Notes: generated by a model from the sequence alone, not told the origin. Numbered from the stretch's first letter, positions 50,034 through 59,712 are shown. The stretch is DNA of 64,000 bases from Lachnospiraceae bacterium (GCA_910574885.1 CAJTDD010000004.1:1-64000), one strand, 5' to 3'. Numbers and translations are program-made.

Positions 50034-51953
50034 TTATTTTTTTCGCATAGGAAGTTTGATATTTATATGGCTTTCGTCAAGTTTCCTTTGCCATTCTTCA
50101 ATCGTATCATCAGGATGGTTCCAAATAAGAAACTTTATAAAAAAGTGTGCCTGGTCTTTTTTCATAGAATAACCTGCTTTCTCTATCAAATCCTCCATAT
50201 AAATTGGATGCAGATTCAGCCCTATACAGAGAGCCAAAACGCTCGCAAACTTCTTTTCTTGGTCTTCATGGTTTAAGTAATTGCTAATCATAACCGTACT
50301 GATATTACATCGGTAACTTAGCTCTTCCTCATTGATATTCCGCCTCTTCATATGCGCTCTCAGGGTTTTTGAAAATGACCCAGGCAAATTTCCCATCGTT
50401 TCGGCTAACTCCTCTGAAAAATCAGCAATTTTGGATAATTCTTCTTTTCTCTTTTCCTTTGACTGATTAGATTTATTTTCAGGGTCATAATTTGCTTCAA
50501 TAAATGTTTCTGAATTTACATCTTTACAAAGAAAGCACCTGCGATAAAATGTATCGCTGTAATTATCGCTAACATTAAATTTACGGTTGAAAATGAAACA
50601 ACATTCATGTACATGTTCCAAAGCATACTCTGTAAGAATAGGTGTGCCGCGTTCATTAAGCATAATGTACTTCGGCATATTTAGGCAAATCATGCTGTTA
50701 GCATAAACGATTTTCCCTTCAAGGAACAGCTCCCGCAATGTTGGATTAATGAACATCACAAACAGGGCATTTTTCTCATCAATTACAAATGACTGATTTT
50801 TCTTAATCGTCCCTTTAGGAAATGAAAACGGTGGAAGATACCTGCCATTGCAAAACACACGTATACCCTGTGCCTGATCAAATCCTAATTCTTCCACCCT
50901 TATCTTTGCCGCAATCATCGACACATTAAAATACGCTGCCAGTTCACCAACAGCTTTTTCGAATAATTCCGCATTCCTTGTAAGCGGATTCTCTGCATGC
51001 AACCTGCGGAGACACTCATCAAGCTTCTTTTTGGTCATTTCTGCTGGCATCAGAATCCTTGGTGCCAACTGGTTTGCCTGCCACTCCATCCACTTAAATG
51101 CTGATGCATCCTCCCCCATGCCATCATATTTTTCAACAATTTCACAAGTAATATAGCTGCAATCTCCTTCAAGCAGCTTCTGTAATTCGAACGGTCTGCG
51201 ATGCCGGTCCCAATGCACACATTCATGAATGATAGTGTTATTGGCTGTCCCAATGTTATACATGAAATACACATTAGGGTTTATGAGCATTGTCCCTGGA
51301 CTGGTTATAATTTCGACAGTCTCGTTTCCTATAATATCAGTATAAACCTTAACTCTTTCTTCTGCAAAATAGGTTTTCCCAAAAACATTTGATTCCAAGG
51401 GGGCATAATACATCTTCATTCCCATTGCAGTAAGGATATCATATGCCGGAAGCGCCATCGGCTGCAGCAACGCCTTTGGAAAATGTTTATGGAGGAAGGC
51501 TTCTGCATGCTTCTCCACATCCTCTTCATACATATATGGCACAAGACTTTGGCTTAAACTTCTGTCGCGCTCATATTTGTTTTTCTCATATTCCTCCACT
51601 TTAAAATCTCCAATATCATGAAGACCATTTTCCAAAAAGGCATGGAAGAAAACGCAGAAACACAGCGTAGCAGAATCAGACTCCCTTCCATATTTTGTGT
51701 TTCCATAGATTTCAAATTCCGCATCAACACTCACACGGATTTCCAGCATTTCATTTCCCGCTTCTTTGAAAGTAACTCCCGTAACTCTTATACTATCTAA
51801 TTTCTGGTATGTAACCTCATAAATATGGCCGCTCTCAAAATTTAGCCTGCCCTTGTTGGCATATGCGAATTTCTCCACGCTTTGAAATATCTCATTGTAA
51901 TAGTTTTGCTGCATATACTCTTTAAAATCTTTATATTTCTTCCTCACCGCCAT
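50034..51953 (-). CDS. ImmA/IrrE-type metalloprotease with C-terminal HTH
   Basis: 639 residues, AT-rich. The zinc-protease signature is in NTIIHECVHWDRH (HExxH at about 242-246), with a third ligand glutamate in KWMEWQANQLAP (about 288), as in ImmA/IrrE proteins. The region before it is long (240 residues) and beta-rich. After residue 520 there is an XRE-like helix-turn-helix (NINEEELSYRCNISTVMISNYLNHED). IrrE/ImmA members cut repressors in response to damage or phage. It is the last gene of the methyltransferase-McrB-McrC operon, 44 bases after McrC. It may regulate the defence operon or the prophage. Confidence 0.75.
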   Translation of the reverse strand: MAVRKKYKDFKEYMQQNYYNEIFQSVEKFAYANKGRLNFESGHIYEVTYQKLDSIRVTGVTFKEAGNEMLEIRVSVDAEFEIYGNTKYGRESDSATLCFCVFFHAFLENGLHDIGDFKVEEYEKNKYERDRSLSQSLVPYMYEEDVEKHAEAFLHKHFPKALLQPMALPAYDILTAMGMKMYYAPLESNVFGKTYFAEERVKVYTDIIGNETVEIITSPGTMLINPNVYFMYNIGTANNTIIHECVHWDRHRRPFELQKLLEGDCSYITCEIVEKYDGMGEDASAFKWMEWQANQLAPRILMPAEMTKKKLDECLRRLHAENPLTRNAELFEKAVGELAAYFNVSMIAAKIRVEELGFDQAQGIRVFCNGRYLPPFSFPKGTIKKNQSFVIDEKNALFVMFINPTLRELFLEGKIVYANSMICLNMPKYIMLNERGTPILTEYALEHVHECCFIFNRKFNVSDNYSDTFYRRCFLCKDVNSETFIEANYDPENKSNQSKEKRKEELSKIADFSEELAETMGNLPGSFSKTLRAHMKRRNINEEELSYRCNISTVMISNYLNHEDQEKKFASVLALCIGLNLHPIYMEDLIEKAGYSMKKDQAHFFIKFLIWNHPDDTIEEWQRKLDESHINIKLPMRKK

Positions 51954-51997
51954 CCCCCCTCTGCTTATGTATTTACATAGTTCTTACTTGAATCTGC

Positions 51998-53386
51998 CTA
52001 CTCCTTGCATAACAGGATTCTTGTAATTACATCCGTAAGCTGCAGCTTTATTTTTTGCTCATCCTCTTCAAAAACAAATGGAAGGCGTACAAAATGAATA
52101 GTTATATCACTCGTTGCACCCTGGCTTTTGCCTATCGGAAAATGCGGTTCATTCTCCTCATACCGAAACATAGGATACAATAAATACACATCTGATATGT
52201 TTCGCTTACGGGCATATTCACATACCTGATAAATATCTGTCTGTTTAGGTTCTTCAGAAACAATACGCTTGATTTCTTCTGTGTCACCTTCAAAACGGGA
52301 AACCTGTTTATATTTGGTATCCAAAATGAATACTTTGTCCTCAAACTCCACAAGGATATCATGCCTCATAGTAAAGGCCGCTCCAAGAGAATGCCCCGCA
52401 TACTGGATGTCTTCAATCAGATGCATCTCACTCTGCTGAAGCCGGACCTTTCCTCCGTACCCTTCCACGACTTCCTGCATAAAACCACCAATAAATCCCT
52501 CAAATAACAATTCTGTAGGAAACAGAAAGCAAAAGGACTCGTTTATGTCCATCGTATAGCCGGATGTCTTATTCAGTAAAAACATCTTGCTCATACTCAT
52601 GATTATCCGATAATACGCCTGCATCCGGCTGAGCCGGACCCTGTCACAGGCACCCGGCTGGCAAGGAACATCCGTCACTTCATTCAGTCTGACCAGAATA
52701 TTATGGATTGCCTTCTGGTTCTTTTTTGAAGTAATATTGAACAGCAACTTACAGGTATACTTTATAATCCTGTTAACAGTATTGTCGAATTCAAATTTAG
52801 AGTACGTACATAAGAATTTGTCTGCCTGCCCATTGGGTATCTTATTGACATAATAGTCTTTAATGTCGAACTTTCCTTTGATACTGTTAAGGACTTTTGT
52901 CTCATCAACATACTGAAAATACAGCCCCCTTTCGACGGCACTCCGCACATAGCCTATATAGAGTGTAATAAATAGTTCCTTCAAATCTTCCGCATCATTC
53001 AACTCTGTGGCTATGTTTATAAACGGATATGCCATCTTGTTACAGTATTCAAGCCATCGGACGAGATTATTCATTAAGTGCTTCAACGATAAATCAGCCG
53101 TATCTGATTCATACTTATTCTCCCTGAAAACCTTTGGAAAGATATTCAGTTGTTCACCATTAAAAACAATAGTACCTATATAGTTTTTTGTCCTAATACC
53201 CCGCTGGCCGATAAAGCCGAGAAACTGCTGCCTGCTTTCTATTTTCCCATCCTCATAAAAAACAGCCCTCTGCTCCCAATTATGCTGAAGGAAATCCTCC
53301 AGCTCCTCCAATGCTTTTGCTGACTGCCATGAGACAGGTAATTTCGGATTCGGAATCTGGGATTCTTCATATCTGTTCAACACCAT
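51998..53386 (-). CDS. McrC-like nuclease subunit
   Basis: 462 residues. The McrC family layout is visible: an N-terminal beta-rich part (FLGFIGQRGIRTKNYIGTIVF), a helical middle (GKFDIKDYYVNK, FEFDNTVNRIIKYTCKLLF) and a C-terminal PD-(D/E)XK nuclease with MRHDILVEFEDKVFILDTKYK (D, D and K at about 338-360). It should be the DNA-cutting partner of the GTPase encoded two bases upstream. The McrBC-type complex translocates along DNA and cuts. Confidence 0.9.
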   Translation of the reverse strand: MVLNRYEESQIPNPKLPVSWQSAKALEELEDFLQHNWEQRAVFYEDGKIESRQQFLGFIGQRGIRTKNYIGTIVFNGEQLNIFPKVFRENKYESDTADLSLKHLMNNLVRWLEYCNKMAYPFINIATELNDAEDLKELFITLYIGYVRSAVERGLYFQYVDETKVLNSIKGKFDIKDYYVNKIPNGQADKFLCTYSKFEFDNTVNRIIKYTCKLLFNITSKKNQKAIHNILVRLNEVTDVPCQPGACDRVRLSRMQAYYRIIMSMSKMFLLNKTSGYTMDINESFCFLFPTELLFEGFIGGFMQEVVEGYGGKVRLQQSEMHLIEDIQYAGHSLGAAFTMRHDILVEFEDKVFILDTKYKQVSRFEGDTEEIKRIVSEEPKQTDIYQVCEYARKRNISDVYLLYPMFRYEENEPHFPIGKSQGATSDITIHFVRLPFVFEEDEQKIKLQLTDVITRILLCKE

Positions 53387-53388
53387 AT

Positions 53389-55992
53389 TTATTCTTCAGT
53401 CCTTTTCACTCTCAATCGCCCAATCTTATCATCTACTATCTCAATATCTACATCGTCTATAATCTCTTTTAATACCCCGGCAACCTTCTTTTTATTGTCA
53501 TAGAAATACTCATACAGCAAAGGGATAATATTGTTATTCAAAACAGAACACAAATCATCCGCATTTTTGTTCATGAAATAAGAATGCCCTATCAACAAAT
53601 CAGAACTTTCCAGTTCATCAGCAAGAAGATTATTCAGTTTGAGCAGGATACTGCGCAAAACAGCATCCTCTACTAAATCAGCATCCGGCTTCTGCTCCAC
53701 GAAAGAGAATCTCCTTCTGAGGGCAGCATCAATCAGTGAAATCGACTTGTCCGCAGAATTCATCGTCCCAACTATATAAAGATTATTTGGCACTGCAAAC
53801 ACATCTCCTGATTGCAATGTCACACAAGTTTCATTAACCTCTCCCCACCTTTTATCATCCTCAATAAGAGTGATTAGTTCTCCGAACACCTTTGAAATAT
53901 TGGCGCGGTTGATTTCGTCAATAATTATCACATAATTATTCTCTGCATCATTCAACGCTTGATCCGCTATCTTTTTAAATACTCCGTCTACAGTTTTGAA
54001 AGACATTCTCTCTGTTTTTGTGTCCGGCCGCAAGCCTTGAATAAATTCTTCATATCCATAATTTTGATGGAAAGTTGTGAACACTACCTGTCCCTTTTTT
54101 ACGTAGTCATTGTACTTTTTCATTACTGCTTTACGCTCTGCCAGGCTCTTTTTGCTGTAATCGACTGAGCGGTTTTCAATAATCGCATGAGCATATTCTG
54201 CTGTTGAATATGTTTTCCCTGTCCCTGGCGCACCATAAATAATGCAATTCATAGGATGCAGTTTTTTCGTTCTCGGAGCAAGTTCGATTTCAAAACACGT
54301 TTTCATTTTAATCTCCTCCGCACCTGGCTCCTTTTCATTTTCCAAATCCTCAGATGCATAAAAATACTTTTCATACAGATAAAGAAGATTTCTGTCATCC
54401 TTAATCTGTACACATGAAGTCCTCAACCCTTCACTCTTCTCTGGCATACGATCATTTTCGGAAAAAAGCATATGCCATTTGCCCATTTTATTATGTGCCA
54501 TATCAGAAGAAGCATCATAATAATATGCCCCTACTTCATCCACAAGACCATAAAGGCGCTCCCCATCCATTGCCACAAAAACTGTATTAACATCCGAATC
54601 GTAAAAGCGGACAAGTTCGCCTGCCTTACGGGAGGCAGTCCTTGAATCCGTTGGATAATACTCTTCTGACAGTTTCTGAGTGATGGAGCTTTTATCTAAA
54701 CTGTCCCCTGCAGTATATTCTTCCAGACTCCCAAGAGCAGCCCAGCCAATCCCAACAACAGACCTTTTTTTCCATTCTGCAGCATAGTTTTTGCTACTGT
54801 CAGATGTTCCCAGTCGCATAAACTGAACAACAGCCGGACTGAATCGCTCACGAAGGGCAGAAATGAACTTTGTATAGAACAGCCCCCCATAGTTCTGAAT
54901 CATTGCAAGCTGTCCGCTCCGGGCATAATATTTTTCGCTCGGTTGAATCAGAAAACACCGAAGGGCATGTTTTTGCCAATCCGGAGAATGAAAACAGCTC
55001 AATTTTTCTGAAAAAATTATCGAATAATATTTATGAAACCACGCCCAATTATAATATTTTTCCCCAACTGCTGCCTTTAGGTCATCATCGAGCTTTTCAT
55101 AGTCAGCAAGTGTATTCAATGTTGCGTTTTGTATAACCTCCGTTCCTTTTATCAACGCATCCCTTATTTCCTTACCGAGTGTAACTGCTTCATCTTCACT
55201 TAATTCTTGCGGGCTGTTAGGACTTCCTGTAGTCCACACTCCCGTTTCCTTCCTTTGGAACAGCCCGAATTTGTATGCTGAACCACCTGCAATGCTCCCG
55301 AATACCGCACGGCAGTCTTTATTCATTTCAATCCAGCAACACAGAGAATCCGTATTATCACCCATTGCATAAAAAACACTCGTCAACAGATCGTCACCTT
55401 GTAGTGCTTTCAACTTTTCCGGTGCAAACTTACTCAAAAACAATTCCCTATTATAATCAAATTCTTCACGCGAAACAGGACCTTCAATTCCTGTCTCAGA
55501 TATGTAATCAGTAAGCAGTTTAGCTGCTCTCTCATATTCATTTTCAGTTTTTTCTGATAATTCGTCATTTTCTTCTGAATATGCCTGTCTCTTTTTGAAA
55601 TCTGCAATTTCCTCATCCGTCATTTTTTTGATCGTTCCGATAGGATGTGTATCATTCTCCACATAAGCAAGATACTTTTTCCCTTCCAGCTTTGCCCACT
55701 CAACATAAGGAAGACTGGCCAGAATCGTCTCTGGGCGGTTTCTGCTACTGCCACTGCCATTTAAGATACTGTCGACATGAGCAAATCTACCTGACAGCAG
55801 CACAGCAGAAATTTTTTCAAGTTCTTCAAATGACCGGGAATCCTTGTCCCCACCTGCAACAGATACTATCACGCGGTTTTCTTCCTCGTTCACCTCTGTA
55901 ACCGTTATCTTAGCAGCAATTCCTGACAGGCTGGAAAGTTCAATGCCAATAAGCCCTTTTATATCCTCAATAATATCTTTAAATTTTCTCAT
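53389..55992 (-). CDS. McrB-like GTPase subunit
   Basis: 867 residues. The first 570 are a variable region with several blocks (an N-terminal beta-barrel-like domain to about residue 125, then a DUF-like stretch with KGTEVIQNATLNTLADYEK), where specificity would lie. The AAA+ domain has Walker A YGAPGTGKTYS (about 585-592), Walker B VIIIDEINRANISKVFGEL (about 685-703), the McrB-type MNSADKSISLIDAALRRRF (about 744), which includes the GTP-specificity loop and arginine finger. It starts five bases after the methyltransferase stop, so all are one operon, as in the LlaJI and BsuMI systems. Confidence 0.9.
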   Translation of the reverse strand: MRKFKDIIEDIKGLIGIELSSLSGIAAKITVTEVNEEENRVIVSVAGGDKDSRSFEELEKISAVLLSGRFAHVDSILNGSGSSRNRPETILASLPYVEWAKLEGKKYLAYVENDTHPIGTIKKMTDEEIADFKKRQAYSEENDELSEKTENEYERAAKLLTDYISETGIEGPVSREEFDYNRELFLSKFAPEKLKALQGDDLLTSVFYAMGDNTDSLCCWIEMNKDCRAVFGSIAGGSAYKFGLFQRKETGVWTTGSPNSPQELSEDEAVTLGKEIRDALIKGTEVIQNATLNTLADYEKLDDDLKAAVGEKYYNWAWFHKYYSIIFSEKLSCFHSPDWQKHALRCFLIQPSEKYYARSGQLAMIQNYGGLFYTKFISALRERFSPAVVQFMRLGTSDSSKNYAAEWKKRSVVGIGWAALGSLEEYTAGDSLDKSSITQKLSEEYYPTDSRTASRKAGELVRFYDSDVNTVFVAMDGERLYGLVDEVGAYYYDASSDMAHNKMGKWHMLFSENDRMPEKSEGLRTSCVQIKDDRNLLYLYEKYFYASEDLENEKEPGAEEIKMKTCFEIELAPRTKKLHPMNCIIYGAPGTGKTYSTAEYAHAIIENRSVDYSKKSLAERKAVMKKYNDYVKKGQVVFTTFHQNYGYEEFIQGLRPDTKTERMSFKTVDGVFKKIADQALNDAENNYVIIIDEINRANISKVFGELITLIEDDKRWGEVNETCVTLQSGDVFAVPNNLYIVGTMNSADKSISLIDAALRRRFSFVEQKPDADLVEDAVLRSILLKLNNLLADELESSDLLIGHSYFMNKNADDLCSVLNNNIIPLLYEYFYDNKKKVAGVLKEIIDDVDIEIVDDKIGRLRVKRTEE

Positions 55993-55996
55993 ATTG

Positions 55997-57304
55997 TTAT
56001 CCTCTCAAAAAATCATCTATGGTTTGTGCGATTCCATTTGCCAGCAAAAATGGAACACCATTACCGATTGTTTTGAATTTATCTGTCAGTGACATATCTG
56101 CAGGCAATTCAAAATCCTTTGGCAGAGTCTGTAATGCCATGGCTTCGGCTGCCGATAACCGTCTTTCCTTGTAGGGGTGTAAATGCACTTCATTATTTCC
56201 ATATGCAACCGTTGGTGAATAACGCCATCTATGCAATCTTTTATATGACTTCTTACTCACATCGCCCTCTTCAATTGTCTGCATCCTTATCAATCCCGCA
56301 CGCGGGGTAAAATAGTCTTTGGCATTTGGATGGTTCTCTACATCATTCTTTCTGAACCAATACTCTACCGTTAGCTCTTTTATCACGGTCTGCGGGCATT
56401 GAGTTTCCACATCCGCATGAAATTCTTCCAATTCCGGCCACTGCCTCTGTTTTACTTCATCTACCTTATACTTTTGGTATTTGTCCCAGGGGAAATCTGA
56501 TATATCCTTTTTCCCCAGCCCTGCCAGCACATCTTCCCGGATACCAAATAAAAGAATCCTGTCCCTATCCTGTGGAGCGCCATACTCTATTGCGTTTGTC
56601 AGCCTTTCAGTCATAATATATCCTGCATCATATAATACTTTTTTCAATTCCTCAAAATATTCCCTGTGCCTCGCCGTTCTCCATAAACCTTTTACATTCT
56701 CAAACAGAAAGAAATCCGGCTTCATATTAGCTATCAATTTTACATAACTTGAAGACAATTTACCATTTATTCCATCTCTGCCTTTATTTTTCCCAGCAAT
56801 CGAAAAATCGGGACAGGGAGGGCCTCCCAGAAATCCGATAAGTGAGCCATCCTTTTTTGCATCCGCCAAATTTTCTTGTAATTCCTTTTGTCTCTGTTCC
56901 AGGAACTCGTTTATATCCGTATTGTAGTAGCCGTATTTAGGAGGCTTAATATTCATTTTTTTTCTGGCATATTTATAAGCAGCCATAAAATTAGGTTGGT
57001 ATTCATTTACAAGCTCTATCTGAAACCCTGCCTTTTCAAAACCCAAATCCAGAAATCCGCTCCCGGAAAAAAAAGAAAACAACTTAATTTTCTGATCACT
57101 CATGTTTTTCTCTTCTCCTTGATGTTTTATATATTTTCCAGATTTTACTCTTGCATCAGATGGCTTTTCTGTATCGACTGGTATTGCCCATGCCTTTCCA
57201 AACCGCACAGCTCCCACTATTCTTCCTCCTGCACATAAAACCTGAATGCGCCTTTGAGTAATTCCCCATTTCTCTGCTGCATCTTTGATTGTCATGTATT
57301 CCAT
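55997..57304 (-). CDS. HTH-fused C5-cytosine DNA methyltransferase
   Basis: 435 residues. Residues 1-55 are an excisionase/MerR-like helix-turn-helix (TIKDAAEKWGITQRRIQVLC, then AVRFGKAWAIP). From residue 75 the methyltransferase begins: FSFFSGSGFLDLG (motif I), GGPPCPDFS with the catalytic cysteine at about 165, FENV at 201-204, QDRDR at about 245, and GNGVP near the C-terminus. A strong ribosome site (AAGGAG) precedes an internal in-frame ATG at 57103 (residue 68), so a version without the HTH can be made. The HTH probably represses its own promoter at 57341-57369. It modifies cytosines to protect against the linked restriction genes. Confidence 0.9.
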   Translation of the reverse strand: MEYMTIKDAAEKWGITQRRIQVLCAGGRIVGAVRFGKAWAIPVDTEKPSDARVKSGKYIKHQGEEKNMSDQKIKLFSFFSGSGFLDLGFEKAGFQIELVNEYQPNFMAAYKYARKKMNIKPPKYGYYNTDINEFLEQRQKELQENLADAKKDGSLIGFLGGPPCPDFSIAGKNKGRDGINGKLSSSYVKLIANMKPDFFLFENVKGLWRTARHREYFEELKKVLYDAGYIMTERLTNAIEYGAPQDRDRILLFGIREDVLAGLGKKDISDFPWDKYQKYKVDEVKQRQWPELEEFHADVETQCPQTVIKELTVEYWFRKNDVENHPNAKDYFTPRAGLIRMQTIEEGDVSKKSYKRLHRWRYSPTVAYGNNEVHLHPYKERRLSAAEAMALQTLPKDFELPADMSLTDKFKTIGNGVPFLLANGIAQTIDDFLRG

Positions 57305-57318
57305 AATAATCTCCCAAC

Positions 57319-57431
57319 AACTAATTCATTTTCATTCTCTATTTTATACCACAAAGCGAATAATATCAACTAATATTTTTATTTTGTTTCTGCCTAAATC
57401 AAATAATACAAAAACACAAGAGATAACTAAT
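57319..57431. repeat. Three AACTAAT repeats around the methyltransferase promoter
   Basis: AACTAAT occurs at 57319-57325, 57368-57374 and 57425-57431. The middle copy touches the -35 box of the methyltransferase promoter and the first lies just downstream of the start of transcription. They are candidate operators for the HTH domain of the methyltransferase. Confidence 0.45.
57341..57369 (-). promoter_or_regulatory. Promoter of the methyltransferase-McrBC operon
   Basis: On the minus strand TTGATA (57364-57369), 17 bases, TAAAAT (57341-57346), about 37 bases before the start codon at 57304. The remaining part of the 299-bp divergent spacer is AT-rich. Confidence 0.65.
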
Positions 57432-57534
57432 ATTTGGGTTTTTATCGCAAATAAAACCTTGGAAATTTAACTATTTCCCTTATTTATGTGTATATTTTAT
57501 AAAATTTTAATATTTTATGCGGGTTTTATTATGT

Positions 57535-57560
57535 ACAAAACCCTAAAACCGTGATACAAT
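57535..57560 (+). promoter_or_regulatory. Probable promoter of the restriction gene
   Basis: Extended -10 TGATACAAT (57552-57560) with only a weak -35 (around TGTACA). It faces the putative restriction gene, 44 bases on, divergent from the methyltransferase promoter. Confidence 0.5.
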
Positions 57561-57603
57561 GCATTTATCAAAAATACATTACACACTTAAAGGGAGAAAA
57601 ATT

Positions 57604-58704
57604 ATGAGTCTACTCACAACAAGCGGATTAACAGTTGCGAACATGGTCAATCTACTTAGTTCCCTTCCCAAGGGAATAGAGTATCCATACGTTAATGATT
57701 CAACACATACAGTTGTTACAATCGAAGAAGTCGTTCGGCCATATGGTCCTATTACTATTAAACGCTGGGATCCCACAAAAGGCGAAACAAAAAATACAGC
57801 CGAACCCCAGACTATTTCAACTGCAATGATGAATCGTATTGCAAATGCAATTACAAACGGAATTCCCATTAATATTGACAGACTGTTAGGTGCGTCTTAC
57901 AACACCAGGTCTGCATTAGAAACTCTTTTGTGCCATACCCCACCGTTTTACTATTGTTATCCCGGAAGAATTGAATTAATTCATGGCAAAACAAAAATTA
58001 AGGCAGGACACAAGCATGTAATTTATTTACCGGAAGTCCCTCATGACAAAGGTGTATTATGCGAAAGGAAATTAGAACACCTTGAAATTAATGAGATACC
58101 ATCCAAAAATGTTGTATACAATGCTTTAGAGTTGCCCGCACATACTCCGAAATCCGGCAAAGTAGATACAGATGAAAACAGAATCCATTCACAAATGCAA
58201 ATGGCTATTTATGAAATTGGATGCTGTTTATCCCTTAAAACTTTCATCGCACAAAATGATACTGGCATACGATATAAAGGAAAAATGCTATCTGAGCACG
58301 AAAGCATTATTACGGACCTTAGGACAGTTCCTACAATAGGAGCTTTTGATGGTGCGGCCGCTGCCGGGAAACTTATTGATGCAATCTGGTTAGGAGACAA
58401 AAGCATTCCTGCTGTTTTTGAAGTAGAACAATCTACGGGAGTCACTTCAGGATTAACCCGTATGTCGAATTTCAAGAAAACTCTTCCAGAATACCGTGGT
58501 ATGCGATATATCATTGTTGCGCCTGACGAATACCGCGAAAAAGTAACTCGTGAAATTAACAAGCCAGAATTCGACCATCTTCATGCGTTCTATTTTCCAT
58601 ATTCAGCAGTCAGCGAAATGCTTGGACTTTGTCAGGAACGCAAACTCAAGGGAGTTACGGAAGCTTTTATTGAAACTTTTTTAGATGATGTTTTTGCAAA
58701 ATAG
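57604..58704 (+). CDS. Putative type II restriction endonuclease (PD-(D/E)XK-like)
   Basis: 366 residues from the ATG at 57604, with AGGGAG upstream. The C-terminal third shows a nuclease-like core: GAFDGAAAAGKLIDAIWLG (D about 260) followed by AVFEVEQSTGVTSGLTRM, the E-x-E variant with S/T-G-V/I-T-S that recurs in restriction enzymes, and RYIIVAPDEYREKV. The N-terminal part is alpha/beta and has no recognised domain. It is divergent from the C5 methyltransferase and next to Vsr, a type II restriction-modification layout. The exact family and site are unknown. Confidence 0.6.
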   Translation: MSLLTTSGLTVANMVNLLSSLPKGIEYPYVNDSTHTVVTIEEVVRPYGPITIKRWDPTKGETKNTAEPQTISTAMMNRIANAITNGIPINIDRLLGASYNTRSALETLLCHTPPFYYCYPGRIELIHGKTKIKAGHKHVIYLPEVPHDKGVLCERKLEHLEINEIPSKNVVYNALELPAHTPKSGKVDTDENRIHSQMQMAIYEIGCCLSLKTFIAQNDTGIRYKGKMLSEHESIITDLRTVPTIGAFDGAAAAGKLIDAIWLGDKSIPAVFEVEQSTGVTSGLTRMSNFKKTLPEYRGMRYIIVAPDEYREKVTREINKPEFDHLHAFYFPYSAVSEMLGLCQERKLKGVTEAFIETFLDDVFAK

Positions 58705-58713
58705 CTAACAAGG

Positions 58714-58743
58714 AGCCTGCACCTTGATTATGAGGTGCAGGCT
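58714..58743 (+). terminator. Rho-independent terminator of the restriction gene
   Basis: Perfect 11-bp stem AGCCTGCACCT / AGGTGCAGGCT with an eight-base loop, ten bases past the stop at 58704. The T-run is weak (TGCAAATTTC). Confidence 0.7.
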
Positions 58744-58914
58744 TGCAAATTTCAATCCACCAGTTCGCTAATTTCTCTTTAAACAGTATGATTATTGTGA
58801 AATAATAGTTTATAAAGTTTGGAATGACAAGTTTACACCGTTTCAACTGAACCACTTACACTGTTAACGCAAAATAGGGATTTCGTTGAAGCGAACTATG
58901 CAAGCCTTTTTGCA

Positions 58915-59358
58915 TTATGACAATTCACTCTCTTCAATCATTTCATCAAAAATAGCTTCTTGTATTACCTTAACACACTCCTCTGGATTTTTCTTGATAT
59001 CCTTTCCCCAAAAACGTATAACTTTCCATCCAAGATACTGAAGCTCTTTTTCCACTTTGTCATCCCTAGCCATATTTCTCTCAATTTTCTTTATCCAATA
59101 TTCTCCTTTATCAGAATGGCTTAACCGAGTTTTCAAAGCATCCCAGTCCTTACCATGAAAAAATTCACTGTCACAAAATACAGCTATTTTGTACCGCACC
59201 AGCGCAATATCCGGCTTACCAGGAAGTTTTTTATAATTTTTTCTATATCTGTATCCCTTTCTCCATAAAGCTTTCCTTAATGCCAGTTCAATTGATGTGT
59301 CCTTTGATTTGATATTCTGCATATTTTTACGTCGTTGTTCTTTTGTCAAGACATCCAT
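58915..59358 (-). CDS. Vsr-type very-short-patch repair endonuclease
   Basis: 147 residues from the ATG at 59358 with GGTGG four bases upstream; an ATG 13 codons further up is the alternative. Family marks are LTKEQRRKNMQNIKSKDTSIEL, then RKNYKKLPGKPDIALVRYKIAVF (catalytic D) and CDSEFFHGKDWD, matching the Vsr D-x-x-F-(W/F)-H-G block. It cuts next to T-G mismatches that arise from deaminated 5-methylcytosine. It thus protects the genome carrying the C5 methyltransferase. The interval 58744-58914 has nothing clear. Confidence 0.9.
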   Translation of the reverse strand: MDVLTKEQRRKNMQNIKSKDTSIELALRKALWRKGYRYRKNYKKLPGKPDIALVRYKIAVFCDSEFFHGKDWDALKTRLSHSDKGEYWIKKIERNMARDDKVEKELQYLGWKVIRFWGKDIKKNPEECVKVIQEAIFDEMIEESELS

Positions 59359-59712
59359 GTTACCACCATATTTCCTGTTTTTCATTTCATCATTCATAGC
59401 AATATATTTAACATGTCTGTTTTAAATACACTATCACATTTTCTATCAAAAAAATAGTACAATACCCTTGATTACACAAGTTTTCTTATTCTGGCAGATT
59501 TTCCAGATACGACACTCACAATAAATTATCCTCTACACCGCTCCATATAACGCTCCACCGACAGAGCATTCCGGTTCGTTTCTGGGTTTTGTACCCATTA
59601 ACGATTATATACTATATAACAATTCCATTTACTAATCGTTAAGAAGGTATGCAATTTCAATCGTATTCATCTACTATCCACCCTACCATAACAAATTTTT
59701 CTGTGAACATAA

